From: Bacillus sp. sid0103
Lineage (GTDB): Bacteria; Bacillota; Bacilli; Bacillales_B; DSM-18226
Direction of reading: 5' to 3'
NCBI RefSeq assembly: GCF_019219025.1
Contig: NZ_JAHUWN010000008.1
Coordinates: forward strand, 1 to 64,000
Length of the DNA stretch: 64,000 nucleotides
Shown here in pieces: positions 45,248 to 55,027 of this stretch. The notes under the pieces are model-generated. The model saw only the letters and a program-made list of their open reading frames with translations. It was not told where the DNA came from and ran no database searches. Position 1 is the stretch's first letter. Each line of letters starts with the position of its first letter. A program made the translations under genes and the position numbers.

Positions 45248-47251
45248 ATGAAGAAAATTATCAAAAAGATAGTTTCAAAACTAGCTCTCACCCATAAAGT
45301 AAAAAGTGTCTCCATTGAAGATGATGCACTTGTGATTGAATACGATAAACTGTCCCCTTCATTCTTAAAACGGTATGTTTTGTTGAAAGATCGTAAATCA
45401 GGACGCAGAATTCAAGAACCTTTATCGGGAAAGCGTATTGATATTAAATTAGATGATTTAGCGGAATTGACTGAAGATGGGAATTTAGATGTTTTTTTAA
45501 CATCTTATCTATTTTCAAGAAAAGTATTAAGAAGAACGGGCTTTTCCAGCCATTTAAAATTAACACAAGTGGTGGATGAAAAAAATAAGTCGAAAATAAA
45601 AATTACGAAAACTAAAAAGAAAAATATTTCGATCGCTACAAAAAGGATTCTGATTAACCCAACTATTAAAGAATTAAAAAATGAAGGGTTAAATTTATAC
45701 ATAGAAGGAACGATGGAAGACTTCTTTCAAAACAAACCGGCATTTGCGGAAGTGATTATGCAAAGACGGGATGTGAAAAGAAGGCATTCCTTTAAATTAG
45801 ACGTATTTAAGCAAGATCATGGGGATCTTTATCAATTTGCTGGGATCATTTATCCTGATAAGCTTAAGCATGACCTTGTGAAAAACTCACGCTGGGACGT
45901 CATTTTACGAGTAACTGATGAAAAGAATAAAGTCCTTCATCAAGAACTAATTAACCTACAAAGTTATCGTGAATTTGAACGTGAAGAAGACCGCTATTTA
46001 GTGACGATTGAAACAGATGAGGAACATGTAATCTCACTCTATGCAACCATGGGGATTAATAGCTTAGCGCTATGGTATACGGACCAAGCCCAGTTTGAAA
46101 AAACCTACGGTATTGCGAGAGGGAAAACTGTTTTTAACGAGGTAAGCCTAAGCGAACCATTGGATAAGCAAATGGTGGTTTTCGAGAGTTTCTTAGGGAA
46201 GAATTACTCAGGAAACCCGAAATATGTTTATGAACAAATGTTAAGAGATCCAAAATATAAAAACTATACCTATGTTTGGTCCTATATGGGGGGCAATCCA
46301 GAAGATATTCCAGGTAACCCAATTCTGGTGAACCGAGAAACGGAAGAATTTTATCGCTATTTAGCAAAGGCTAAATATTGGGTAAGTAATATCCTTTTTC
46401 CTGTGCATCGCAAAAGAGAAGGGAATATTTATTTGCAAACGTGGCATGGTACACCTTTGAAAAAACTTGGTTGGGATATTGATATTGAGGGACCTGAAGT
46501 GTTGGCAAGAGAGAACTTTTATATTGAATCACGAAATTGGGATTATTTAATTTCAGCAAATCCCTATTCATCGGCTATTTTTAGAAGAGCCTTTAAATTT
46601 GAAAAGGAAATGCTTGAGACAGGATATCCATTAAATGATATTTTTTACCGGGAAGATCTACCGGAAAAAGTGACCGAAATAAAAGAAAAACTTACGTTTC
46701 CAAAGGATAAGAAAGTTATATTGTATGCACCAACCTGGAGAGATAATGAGATGGTTGGTTCGTGGGAGCATTCATTTCAATTGAAATTTGATTTAGATGA
46801 ATTCTATGAAAAGCTGCATTCTGATTATATCTTAGTGCTTCGTATGCATCATCTTATCTCCGATTCTTTGGAAATAGATGAAAAATACAAGGGTTTTGTT
46901 TATGATCTTTCAAAATACGATGATATTCAAGAGCTATATGTGACGGCAGATATATTGATTACGGATTACTCTTCTGTGTTTTTTGATTATGCAAATTCCA
47001 AGAAACCAATGTTGTTTTATGCCTATGATTATGAAATGTACAAGGAAAACATTCGCGGATTTTACCTCAATATGGAGGAAGATTTGCCAGGGCCTGTTAT
47101 TCAGAATGATGCTGATCTACTCGAAGCAATTGTCAATATTGATCAAGTTACAGAAAATTATCAAGAAAAATATGAGGAGTTCTATCAGCGTTATTGCAGC
47201 CTAGAGGACGGCTTTGCAGCCAAAAGGGTTGTGGATAGGGTCTTTCAATAA
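45248..47251 (+). CDS. CDP-glycerol glycerophosphotransferase family protein with N-terminal beta domains
   Basis: 667 aa, ATG seven bases after AAGGAG. Residues ~1-300 are beta-rich with no signal peptide and no catalytic motif I recognise; similar strand patterns appear in the C-terminal half of the GT2 protein at 49705. The CGT domain is at ~305-667 with HGTPLKK near 400 and ITDYSSVFFD near 571. Predicted to transfer glycerol- or ribitol-phosphate in teichoic acid synthesis. The beta part may bind polymer or partner enzymes. Confidence 0.88.
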   Translation: MKKIIKKIVSKLALTHKVKSVSIEDDALVIEYDKLSPSFLKRYVLLKDRKSGRRIQEPLSGKRIDIKLDDLAELTEDGNLDVFLTSYLFSRKVLRRTGFSSHLKLTQVVDEKNKSKIKITKTKKKNISIATKRILINPTIKELKNEGLNLYIEGTMEDFFQNKPAFAEVIMQRRDVKRRHSFKLDVFKQDHGDLYQFAGIIYPDKLKHDLVKNSRWDVILRVTDEKNKVLHQELINLQSYREFEREEDRYLVTIETDEEHVISLYATMGINSLALWYTDQAQFEKTYGIARGKTVFNEVSLSEPLDKQMVVFESFLGKNYSGNPKYVYEQMLRDPKYKNYTYVWSYMGGNPEDIPGNPILVNRETEEFYRYLAKAKYWVSNILFPVHRKREGNIYLQTWHGTPLKKLGWDIDIEGPEVLARENFYIESRNWDYLISANPYSSAIFRRAFKFEKEMLETGYPLNDIFYREDLPEKVTEIKEKLTFPKDKKVILYAPTWRDNEMVGSWEHSFQLKFDLDEFYEKLHSDYILVLRMHHLISDSLEIDEKYKGFVYDLSKYDDIQELYVTADILITDYSSVFFDYANSKKPMLFYAYDYEMYKENIRGFYLNMEEDLPGPVIQNDADLLEAIVNIDQVTENYQEKYEEFYQRYCSLEDGFAAKRVVDRVFQ

Positions 47252-47296
47252 CAGTAGTGATTCATTGATTAATTATGGAGAAGGTTGTGAATAAAT

Positions 47297-48583
47297 TTGC
47301 AAAAAAATGTATTGGTATTTCCTTGCGGTTCAGAAATTGGCCTCGAAATAAATAATGCACTGAAGTTTGTAAAGGGCTTAAAAATATATGGCGGCTCTAG
47401 TGTCGCTGACCATGGGAAGTACACATATAAGAATTATATTGAAGGAATACCAAATGTTGCAGATGAAGATTTCATTCCTTCATTAAATCGGATTGTTGAA
47501 GAGAATAACATCGATTATATTTTCCCTGCTCATGATAGTGTTGTACTTACTCTCGCTCAAAATAAAGAAAAGCTAAAGGCTGAGGTCATGACTTCTTCAA
47601 AGGAAGCCTGTGAAATTTGTCGGTCTAAAAAGTTAACATATGAAACCTTTTCTGGGGAACCTTTTACCCCGCATATGTATCGGGATCAATCGGAAGTAAA
47701 AGAGTTCCCAGTCTTTTTAAAGCCAGATGTTGGCCAAGGGTCAAAAGGGATTGCCTTAGCAAAAAATAAAGACGAACTTGCGTATCATTTAAGTAAGCCG
47801 AACGATCTTCTTATTTTGGAGTTTTTACCTGGGAAAGAATATACCATTGATTGTTTTACAGACCGCCATGGTGAATTGAAATTTGCTGGGATGAGACAAA
47901 GAAGAAGAATCAAAAGTGGAATTAGTGTGAATTCGATGACCTTAAAAATGGAGCCTAAGGTTCGAGAAATCGCAGAAATCATCAACCAAAAAATACAGCC
48001 GCATGGAATGTGGTTTTTTCAGGTTAAGGAAGCAGTGGATGGCTCGTTTAAGCTCCTGGAAATTGCTCCAAGAATTGCTGGGACGATGAGTCTGTATCGA
48101 AATAAAGGAATTAACTTTTCTTTATTAAGTCTTTATGATCGAATGGGTTTTGATATTGATATTATTGAGAACGATTTTACAATTGAAGTGGACCGGGCTT
48201 TAATAAACCGCTTTTCCTTGGATATCTCTTATGATAAGGTGTACCTAGATTTTGATGATACCATTACCTTAAACAAGAAAATTAATCCATATATCATGAT
48301 GTTTATTTACCAATGTGTAACGAAAGAAATTGATATTGTATTAATTACAAAGCATATTCACGATATTAGGGAGACATTAAAGAGCTTGAAAATAGACCCT
48401 GCACTCTTCTTAGAGATTATCCATATTAAACAGGACGATGATAAACACAAATATTTTACAATGGATAAATCTTCTATTTTCATTGATGATTCACATAGTG
48501 AGCGCAAGAAAATCCATGAGAAATTTGGGATTCCAGTATTCGATATTGATGCGATTGAAAGCCTAATTGACTGGAGAAATTAA
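47297..48583 (+). CDS. ATP-grasp ligase fused to HAD-like domain
   Basis: 428 aa, TTG start with GGAGAAGG somewhat far upstream. N-terminal pre-ATP-grasp Rossmann part (NVLVFPCGSEIGLEI), ATP-grasp core ~95-310 (FLKPDVGQGSKGIALA, LEFLPGKEYTID, FKLLEIAPRIAG). The C-terminal ~115 residues read VYLDFDDTIT and SIFIDDSHSER, HAD motifs I and IV, so a HAD phosphatase-like domain is fused. Only three bases separate it from the DegT aminotransferase gene. Inference: it may couple an amino acid or other acid to an amino sugar or polymer, with the HAD part removing a phosphate. Confidence 0.85.
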   Translation: MQKNVLVFPCGSEIGLEINNALKFVKGLKIYGGSSVADHGKYTYKNYIEGIPNVADEDFIPSLNRIVEENNIDYIFPAHDSVVLTLAQNKEKLKAEVMTSSKEACEICRSKKLTYETFSGEPFTPHMYRDQSEVKEFPVFLKPDVGQGSKGIALAKNKDELAYHLSKPNDLLILEFLPGKEYTIDCFTDRHGELKFAGMRQRRRIKSGISVNSMTLKMEPKVREIAEIINQKIQPHGMWFFQVKEAVDGSFKLLEIAPRIAGTMSLYRNKGINFSLLSLYDRMGFDIDIIENDFTIEVDRALINRFSLDISYDKVYLDFDDTITLNKKINPYIMMFIYQCVTKEIDIVLITKHIHDIRETLKSLKIDPALFLEIIHIKQDDDKHKYFTMDKSSIFIDDSHSERKKIHEKFGIPVFDIDAIESLIDWRN

Positions 48584-48586
48584 CTG

Positions 48587-49708
48587 ATGAAAAATGAACT
48601 TGTCTTTCAAAAACGGATAAATGTGACACAGCCGAAGTTGCCAGATTATAAAATGTATACGGAACTGATTAAAGAGATTTGGGAGAAAAAATGGTTAACC
48701 AATGATGGACCATTACATGAAAGATTTAGAGAACAGGTAAAAGAAATGTTAATGGTACCTAATGTGGAACTTTTCACAAATGGACACTTAGCATTAGAAA
48801 TTGCACTAAAATCCTTAGATTTAACTGGAGAGGTAATTACAACGCCATTCACGTTTGCATCTACAACTCATGCTATTGCGAATGCCGGGTTAAAGCCTGT
48901 TTTTTGTGATATTGATCCAAAAACTTACAACATTGATGCAGAGAAAATTGAACAGCTCATTACGCCAAATACATGTGCAATTGTGGCAGTGCATGTTTTT
49001 GGGACTCCTTGTGATGTTGTTAAAATAGAGGAAATAGCACAGAAACATAACCTAAAAATTATCTATGATGCGGCACATGCCTTTGGAGTTGAAATAAATG
49101 GAGTAGGCATTGGAAATTTTGGAGATATATCCATGTTTAGTCTTCATGCTACAAAGGTGTTCCATTCCATTGAAGGTGGTTTACTAACCTTTAAAGATGA
49201 AACGATCGCGCCAAGGTTAAAGTCGCTTAAAAACTTTGGGATCACCTCCCCAGAAAGTGTTGATTATATTGGAACCAATGCTAAAATGAATGAATTTCAA
49301 GCGGCTATGGGTCTTTGTAACTTAGAGACGGTAAGACATGATATCCAATTACGTAAGAATGTATATGAAGCATATGTTGAAGGTTTAAAGCATGTAACTT
49401 CCATTCAATTACTAAATCAGCGGTCAGATGTAAAAGCGAATTATTCTTATTTTCCTATCTTACTTGGCAGTCAAGCTGCTAGGGATCGTCTTTTTGATGT
49501 ATTACAAGAATATAATGTCTTCGCAAGAAAGTATTTTTATCCATTATGTAATGATTTTTCTTGCTATGACACATCAAGCGAAGACACGCCAATTGCAAAA
49601 AAAATTAGTGACGGTATCTTATGCTTACCGATGTATGCCGACCTTGAAATTGCAGATGTTAAACAAATTACCGAAATAATTTCCTTAGAGTTAGGTGAGC
49701 GTCCTTGA
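48587..49708 (+). CDS. DegT/DnrJ/EryC1 family sugar aminotransferase
   Basis: 373 aa. PLP enzyme fold with DAAHAFG (D161, H164) and the Schiff-base lysine K190 in SLHATKVFHS, followed by EGG. Family members aminate NDP-keto sugars. The substrate is probably dTDP-4-keto-6-deoxyglucose from RfbB, giving dTDP-4-amino-4,6-dideoxyglucose (VioA-like) or its galacto epimer (RffA-like); sequence alone does not settle this. Start ATG 48587 is three bases after the ATP-grasp stop. The stop overlaps the next start as TTGA. Confidence 0.9.
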   Translation: MKNELVFQKRINVTQPKLPDYKMYTELIKEIWEKKWLTNDGPLHERFREQVKEMLMVPNVELFTNGHLALEIALKSLDLTGEVITTPFTFASTTHAIANAGLKPVFCDIDPKTYNIDAEKIEQLITPNTCAIVAVHVFGTPCDVVKIEEIAQKHNLKIIYDAAHAFGVEINGVGIGNFGDISMFSLHATKVFHSIEGGLLTFKDETIAPRLKSLKNFGITSPESVDYIGTNAKMNEFQAAMGLCNLETVRHDIQLRKNVYEAYVEGLKHVTSIQLLNQRSDVKANYSYFPILLGSQAARDRLFDVLQEYNVFARKYFYPLCNDFSCYDTSSEDTPIAKKISDGILCLPMYADLEIADVKQITEIISLELGERP

Positions 49709-51561
49709 GTCAGAACTATAAATTAAGTGTTGTTGTTTTAGTATACAACACAGAACCCTATATGAGAGAGTGCTTAGATTCGCTTGTAAATCAAACCCTT
49801 AAGGAACTTGAAATTATTATGGTCAATGATGAAAGTCCAGATAATAGCGTGGCCATTATTGAGGAATATCAAAAAAAATATCCAAATCTTAAGTTGATTA
49901 ATCAAAAGAATAGCGGCGGGGCAGTTGCCGGAAATACCGGTTTACAGGCTGCCAGCGGTGAATACGTCACGGTCATGGACTCTGATGATGTCGTTCCTTT
50001 GGATGCCTATGAGAAGTTATATAAGAAGGCAAAAGAAACGGAAGCGGATATTGTCATTGGCAGGGCACACATTATTTTGGATGGTGTAATAAAGGAAGTC
50101 CATTATAAAAAGGAACGCGATGTATGGAAAGAGGAACGGGAAGTAACCAACCTGCTAGAGTTTCCGGATATTTTTTATGATGGCTTTTATTGGAATAAGA
50201 TTTACAAAAGAGATTTTCTATTTAAGTATGATTGTTTCATGCCACCAGGTATGCTTTATGCGGATCGTCCTATGGTTCATAAGGCATTTCTATTTGCGAA
50301 TAAAATTGAAATTATTCCCGATGTCGTCTATTTATGGAGAAAAAGAGGCGAAACGGGCGCTAAGTCGATTACACAATTAAAAGGTGATATCAATAATTTC
50401 AAAGACCGCATGGAATCACTATATTACCAAATTAATTATTTCAATGAGTTTGGAAATGAACCTTTAAAAACTGAATTCCTTAAAAGAAATTTTGACCGTC
50501 TTTTTTTTCCGATAAAGTCGATTGTAATTGATGAAGAATTTAAAGAGGTTTATTTACAAGAGATAAAAGACTTTTTATCAACGATTCCCAACGTATTTGA
50601 AAATGATATCGGTATTGTTAAAAATCTTTATATTTATATGATTTTAAACGATATGACTAGTGAATTAGTGGAGTTCCTCCAAGTCAGCCCTAAGGGACCT
50701 ATATTTGAAGAAGACGGGAATTATTATTGGGCATTGCCTTATTTCCGTGACCCAGAAGTCAATATTCCTGATGAACTGTTCAAAGTAAAGGATATTCAAA
50801 GTCAATTTATTAGTATGGATAGTATAGGAATTGATGAACAATTTATCCGGATCAAAAATATCAGTGTCCCAGAAGTCTTTACAATAGAACAAGTAAAAAT
50901 TGAAGTGGTTTCCAGAATAGATCCACAGGATATATCGATTTATTCTGCGAAACGGGATAAGAAGGGCAATCTTTCAGTGAAGTTACCTTTAGCCGATTTC
51001 GCAGCCAATAATATCTATGATTTTTATGTAATATTTTATTCTAAAGGTCGAGAAGAACGATTTAGAATCACCAAGAAAATGTTCACGAATCATACCAAAA
51101 AATTAGAGGATGTTGATACAAGTATTAAAAGGACTTTATTCTTTGCAAAAGGAAGACTTTCTTATCTTGTCGTTGACATCAAGTTAGAAAACATTCAACT
51201 CGATAAAGATAGAATAAAGATTAGTGTAGATGAAACGGAGATCGGTGAAGCAGAAAATGTAACATTTTTCCTCAAAGATCGAGTTACCAAGTCTAAAATT
51301 TATCTCCACAAGCGTGAGAATGGTAACTTTGATCTTCCTTGGAAACAATTTATGGAACCCAATCATACCTTTGATTTTTTCATGGTGGTATTCCAAAAGG
51401 GAGTTCGCCTCCATATGAATCAAGTTCCCAATTTCCAAGGCCAGACTATCGATCCCAATGGGCTCTATCGAGAACTATATAAGACAGACCAAGCTAATAT
51501 TTCACTAAGATCAACTTCTTCGTTAAGAAGAACCCTAAGGAAACTTATCGGAAAATCATAA
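49705..51561 (+). CDS. GT2 glycosyltransferase with C-terminal beta domains (TarS-like layout)
   Basis: 618 aa. TTG start overlapping the aminotransferase stop by four bases, after AGGTGAG. GT-A domain ~6-230: VVVLVYNTEPYMREC, MVNDESPDNS, VMDSDDVV as the metal site, MLYADRPMVHK later. Helical part ~230-360, then two beta-rich domains (~365-600), a layout like wall teichoic acid glycosyltransferases of the TarS type. It likely transfers the amino-deoxy sugar or a hexose to teichoic acid. Two terminators follow in the next 190 bases. Confidence 0.88.
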   Translation: MSQNYKLSVVVLVYNTEPYMRECLDSLVNQTLKELEIIMVNDESPDNSVAIIEEYQKKYPNLKLINQKNSGGAVAGNTGLQAASGEYVTVMDSDDVVPLDAYEKLYKKAKETEADIVIGRAHIILDGVIKEVHYKKERDVWKEEREVTNLLEFPDIFYDGFYWNKIYKRDFLFKYDCFMPPGMLYADRPMVHKAFLFANKIEIIPDVVYLWRKRGETGAKSITQLKGDINNFKDRMESLYYQINYFNEFGNEPLKTEFLKRNFDRLFFPIKSIVIDEEFKEVYLQEIKDFLSTIPNVFENDIGIVKNLYIYMILNDMTSELVEFLQVSPKGPIFEEDGNYYWALPYFRDPEVNIPDELFKVKDIQSQFISMDSIGIDEQFIRIKNISVPEVFTIEQVKIEVVSRIDPQDISIYSAKRDKKGNLSVKLPLADFAANNIYDFYVIFYSKGREERFRITKKMFTNHTKKLEDVDTSIKRTLFFAKGRLSYLVVDIKLENIQLDKDRIKISVDETEIGEAENVTFFLKDRVTKSKIYLHKRENGNFDLPWKQFMEPNHTFDFFMVVFQKGVRLHMNQVPNFQGQTIDPNGLYRELYKTDQANISLRSTSSLRRTLRKLIGKS

Positions 51562-51572
51562 AAACGTCAACT

Positions 51573-51599
51573 AAACCATCAAACATGCTTTGATGGTTT
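51573..51599 (+). terminator. Terminator of the rfbAB-GT operon
   Basis: 11-bp stem AAACCATCAAA (51573-51583) with TTTGATGGTTT (51589-51599); the T-rich tail is short. Confidence 0.65.
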
Positions 51600-51698
51600 G
51601 TTGCGTTGTAAATCATTACACTCCCTGAACATGTGTAGAGAAAAGCGATGGATACGTTCTATCAGGTTTTAGAGTAAAAATATAGGCCATTCTATATA

Positions 51699-51746
51699 AA
51701 GCAAATTGATGACAAGGAAATCTTGTTTATCAATTTGCTTTTTTTA
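51699..51746 (+). terminator. Second terminator, strong
   Basis: 12-bp stem AAGCAAATTGAT (51699-51710) with ATCAATTTGCTT (51729-51740), followed by T7. It lies 100 bases beyond the first terminator with no gene between them. Confidence 0.85.
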
Positions 51747-51858
51747 TTTGTTTTGGACGTGTAGATAGTCTGCTCCGTACATATATCGCTTCAAAGTTGG
51801 TAAGAATAACTAATAAAAAATATAAGAAAGTGAATTGGTAAGGGAGCTGTAGATTTTC

Positions 51859-54800
51859 ATGAATAAAAAGGTTTTAAAAAGAAGGATAAAATTTATTATT
51901 GGACCACTCTATAATTATGTAAGAAAAGCACACCATCGCAGAAATTTCCAATACAGAAGGTATTATGAAAAATTTAATGTGATCGACCATACGGTTTTAT
52001 ATGAGAGTAGGGACGGGAAAAGTTTAACTGATAGTCCATATGCCATTTTTAAACACCTCTTACACCACCCCGAATATAAACATTTCAAACATATTTGGTC
52101 AATCAATAATGCAGATGAACTAGAAAGCGTGATTGCGGAGTATAAAGACTTGAAAAATGTGATATTTGTTAAACGTAATTCCAAGGAATATCTTAAATGG
52201 TTAGCAACTAGTAAGTACCTAATTAATAATTCTACCTTTCAGTCTTTTTTTATTCCCAAAAAAGAGCAAATCTATATTAATACATGGCATGGCACGCCGC
52301 TAAAAAGGATGGGATTTGATATCCCTGGCAATCCAGCACATTCGCAGAATGTGGTTAGGAATTTCCTGAGTGCGGATTATCTATTAAGTCCGAATGACCA
52401 TACAACCAAAATGTTTCTTGATAGTTATAAACTGAAGGGTCTATATAATGGAGAAATTATTCAAGAGGGCTATCCGAGAATTGATCTTACCTATCATACT
52501 AATTCAGATAGGTTCCAGACCTTATTAACTCAATTAGGGCTTAAAATCGATCGTAATAAACAGACGATTCTTTATGCCCCAACCTGGAAAGGAAACAATA
52601 TTTCAAAAGCGAAAAATGATATGTTCCAAATCATTAGTGAAATGAATTATTTAAGGAAAAAGGTTGGAAACGAGTATAACCTTTTGATTAAAGTGCATCC
52701 CTTTCTATATGATCAAGCACGGAAATTTAGTGAAATAAACGATATCCTAATTCCGGATTTTGTCGATACGAATGAGTTGTTACGTATCGTGGACCTCTTA
52801 ATCACCGATTACTCGAGCATCTTTTTTGATTATCTCGTGACAAATAAACCTATTTTATTTTATATATGGGATTATGACGATTATCGCGAAGAAAGAGGCA
52901 TGTATTTATCCGAAGACGAATTACCAGGACCGACGCTGTTTACAATTGAAGAAGTATCTGCGGCAGTTCAAGATATCACGAAAATAAGGGAACACTTTCG
53001 TCCCGCCTATCAGACTGCCAAAAATAAATTCACAAAACATGAGGATGGAAATGTCACCTCTAGAATTGTCCAATACATATTTAAACAGGACGAGACACAG
53101 GTCAATGTCATTAATCAATTAGACCGGGATAAAAAGAAAATTCTTATTTATCCTGGCGGTTTGTTGAACAATGGCATTACATCCTCCTTTATCAATCTGG
53201 TTGATAACATCGATTATAGTAAGTTTGATGTTAGTATTTTCATGAAATCACCCAAGTCGAAAGAAGCCTTAAATAATATCGCTAAGGTGAATAAGAATGC
53301 TAGGTTTCTGTTTCGAAATGGATTGGAGGTACATAGTCTTTTGGAAGTGTATCGGGATAAATTTATTCATAATCGAGGGGCGCATAGTAAAGTGACAAAG
53401 ATACTTTACCCGGAGAAAGCCTACAAGCGTGAATACAATCGATTATCGGGGCGGGCACAATTTGATTATGCCATCGATTTTAGTGGTTATAGCCTGTATT
53501 GGGCCAAATATTTGCTTGCATCCGATGCTAAGAAAAAAATTTGTTATATGCATAATGACATCCGTTCCGATAGTGAAAAGGTCATCAATGGACGCAGGCC
53601 GCATCGAATTAATTTACGAGGGCTCTTTTCCGTCTATGATAATTTTGACAAACTTGTCAGCGTGTCTCCTGCAACCATGGAATTAAATAAACGTAACTTA
53701 GAGGAATTTGCCGAGGAATTTAAATTTGATTTCGTCATGAACTCAATTAATCCTGAAAAGATATTAAGATTGGGGAATGAAGAGTCTACAGAGAGTATAA
53801 CGAAAACGTTAATCGATGAGGCTCTGGCTGAAGACCAAATTATCAGTAATATGGTCTTTAAAGCACGGGCAACAATCGCTGATCCTAAAAACGAGGGAAT
53901 CTGGAACAGACCACCTGTCTTAAACGGCGCAACCCAAATAGCATCCGCAGTTAACTTTCTAAATCAGGAAGTCGCTATTTTACGAGAAGTCCAAACCAAA
54001 ACCACTAATTACTATAAATTTACTATCGATGACCGGATCATTGGCTGGCTTGACCAATCCTGTTTTGAGCTGCTCTCGGATAGCATTTTATTTCAAAAAC
54101 CAGTAAAGAAATTAGCCATCATTACTAATGGAAATGGGCAAGACATTTGGAGTATGCCGTATAATCTGGAAGGAACCGAGAAAGTTGCCTCCGGTAAGGA
54201 ATATAAAGGTCGATTGGTCGATGTGGATGCAGAAGCAAGAACACAGCAAGGAATTTATAGCCGGATATCTATTAGAGGAACATTGATTGGTTGGATTAAT
54301 TCTTCAGTGTTGTCAATTGTCCGTGATTATGATGGAAAGAAACGCCTCCATGCAAAGCTTAATACATCCGTGTATAAAATGGTTAATTCGAAGAGGTACA
54401 AAATAGTTGTTTCAAATAATACAGAAGAAACTCGTGTAACAGTTGAAGAAACAATCATACCCCAACCCGTTGCAGAGAATTATAATTTTATTACTATGGG
54501 ACGTTTATCACCAGAAAAAGGTCAGGATAACTTAATTAAGGCTTTTAGTCAATTTCACCAGAACTACCCAAATTCGAAACTATATATTTTAGGTGAAGGT
54601 CCATTAAGGAAAGATTTGGAGAATTTAATTGCAGAATTAAAGGGTGAGGATTCCATTTTTCTTACGGGCCAGCTTGAGAATCCATTTACACTGATGAAAA
54701 AATGTGATTGTTTTGTTCTTTCCTCCCATTATGAGGGGCAGCCAATGGTGTTATTAGAAGCGATGACACATGGAATGAAGATCATTGCCACTGATATCGT

Positions 54801-54981
54801 TGCAAATCGAAATGTATTGGAAGATGGAAGGTATGGCTTATTAGTTGAAAATAGCATTGAAGGGCTTGAAAAAGGTCTCACTCAACTGGCGAGAAATGAG
54901 TTGGACAATAAACTTGATGAATTTATTCCAGAAGAATACAATAAAAGGGCAATGGCATCATTTTATCAAGTATTAGAGTGA
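51859..54981 (+). CDS. CDP-glycerol glycerophosphotransferase fused to GT4 glycosyltransferase containing two GW-like modules
   Basis: 1040 aa, no signal peptide. CGT domain ~45-410 with HGTPLKR at 144-150 and TDYSS at 316-320. A GT4 (GT-B) transferase follows: N-terminal Rossmann half ~425-640 (ILIYPGGLLNNG, CYMHND) and C-terminal half ~875-1040 (GRLSPEKGQDNL, ILGEGPLRK, HYEGQPMVLLEA). Between the halves, residues ~666-739 and ~750-821 look like two GW modules (IWNRPP...IIGWLD and IWSMPY...LIGWIN). GW modules normally sit in secreted proteins and bind teichoic acid. Here they would be cytosolic and could hold the growing polymer. The enzyme would add both glycerol-phosphate and sugar. Confidence 0.88.
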   Translation: MNKKVLKRRIKFIIGPLYNYVRKAHHRRNFQYRRYYEKFNVIDHTVLYESRDGKSLTDSPYAIFKHLLHHPEYKHFKHIWSINNADELESVIAEYKDLKNVIFVKRNSKEYLKWLATSKYLINNSTFQSFFIPKKEQIYINTWHGTPLKRMGFDIPGNPAHSQNVVRNFLSADYLLSPNDHTTKMFLDSYKLKGLYNGEIIQEGYPRIDLTYHTNSDRFQTLLTQLGLKIDRNKQTILYAPTWKGNNISKAKNDMFQIISEMNYLRKKVGNEYNLLIKVHPFLYDQARKFSEINDILIPDFVDTNELLRIVDLLITDYSSIFFDYLVTNKPILFYIWDYDDYREERGMYLSEDELPGPTLFTIEEVSAAVQDITKIREHFRPAYQTAKNKFTKHEDGNVTSRIVQYIFKQDETQVNVINQLDRDKKKILIYPGGLLNNGITSSFINLVDNIDYSKFDVSIFMKSPKSKEALNNIAKVNKNARFLFRNGLEVHSLLEVYRDKFIHNRGAHSKVTKILYPEKAYKREYNRLSGRAQFDYAIDFSGYSLYWAKYLLASDAKKKICYMHNDIRSDSEKVINGRRPHRINLRGLFSVYDNFDKLVSVSPATMELNKRNLEEFAEEFKFDFVMNSINPEKILRLGNEESTESITKTLIDEALAEDQIISNMVFKARATIADPKNEGIWNRPPVLNGATQIASAVNFLNQEVAILREVQTKTTNYYKFTIDDRIIGWLDQSCFELLSDSILFQKPVKKLAIITNGNGQDIWSMPYNLEGTEKVASGKEYKGRLVDVDAEARTQQGIYSRISIRGTLIGWINSSVLSIVRDYDGKKRLHAKLNTSVYKMVNSKRYKIVVSNNTEETRVTVEETIIPQPVAENYNFITMGRLSPEKGQDNLIKAFSQFHQNYPNSKLYILGEGPLRKDLENLIAELKGEDSIFLTGQLENPFTLMKKCDCFVLSSHYEGQPMVLLEAMTHGMKIIATDIVANRNVLEDGRYGLLVENSIEGLEKGLTQLARNELDNKLDEFIPEEYNKRAMASFYQVLE

Positions 54982-55027
54982 ACTTAAATATGTGGTAATT
55001 AGAATAAAAGTATAAGGAGATCAGAAA

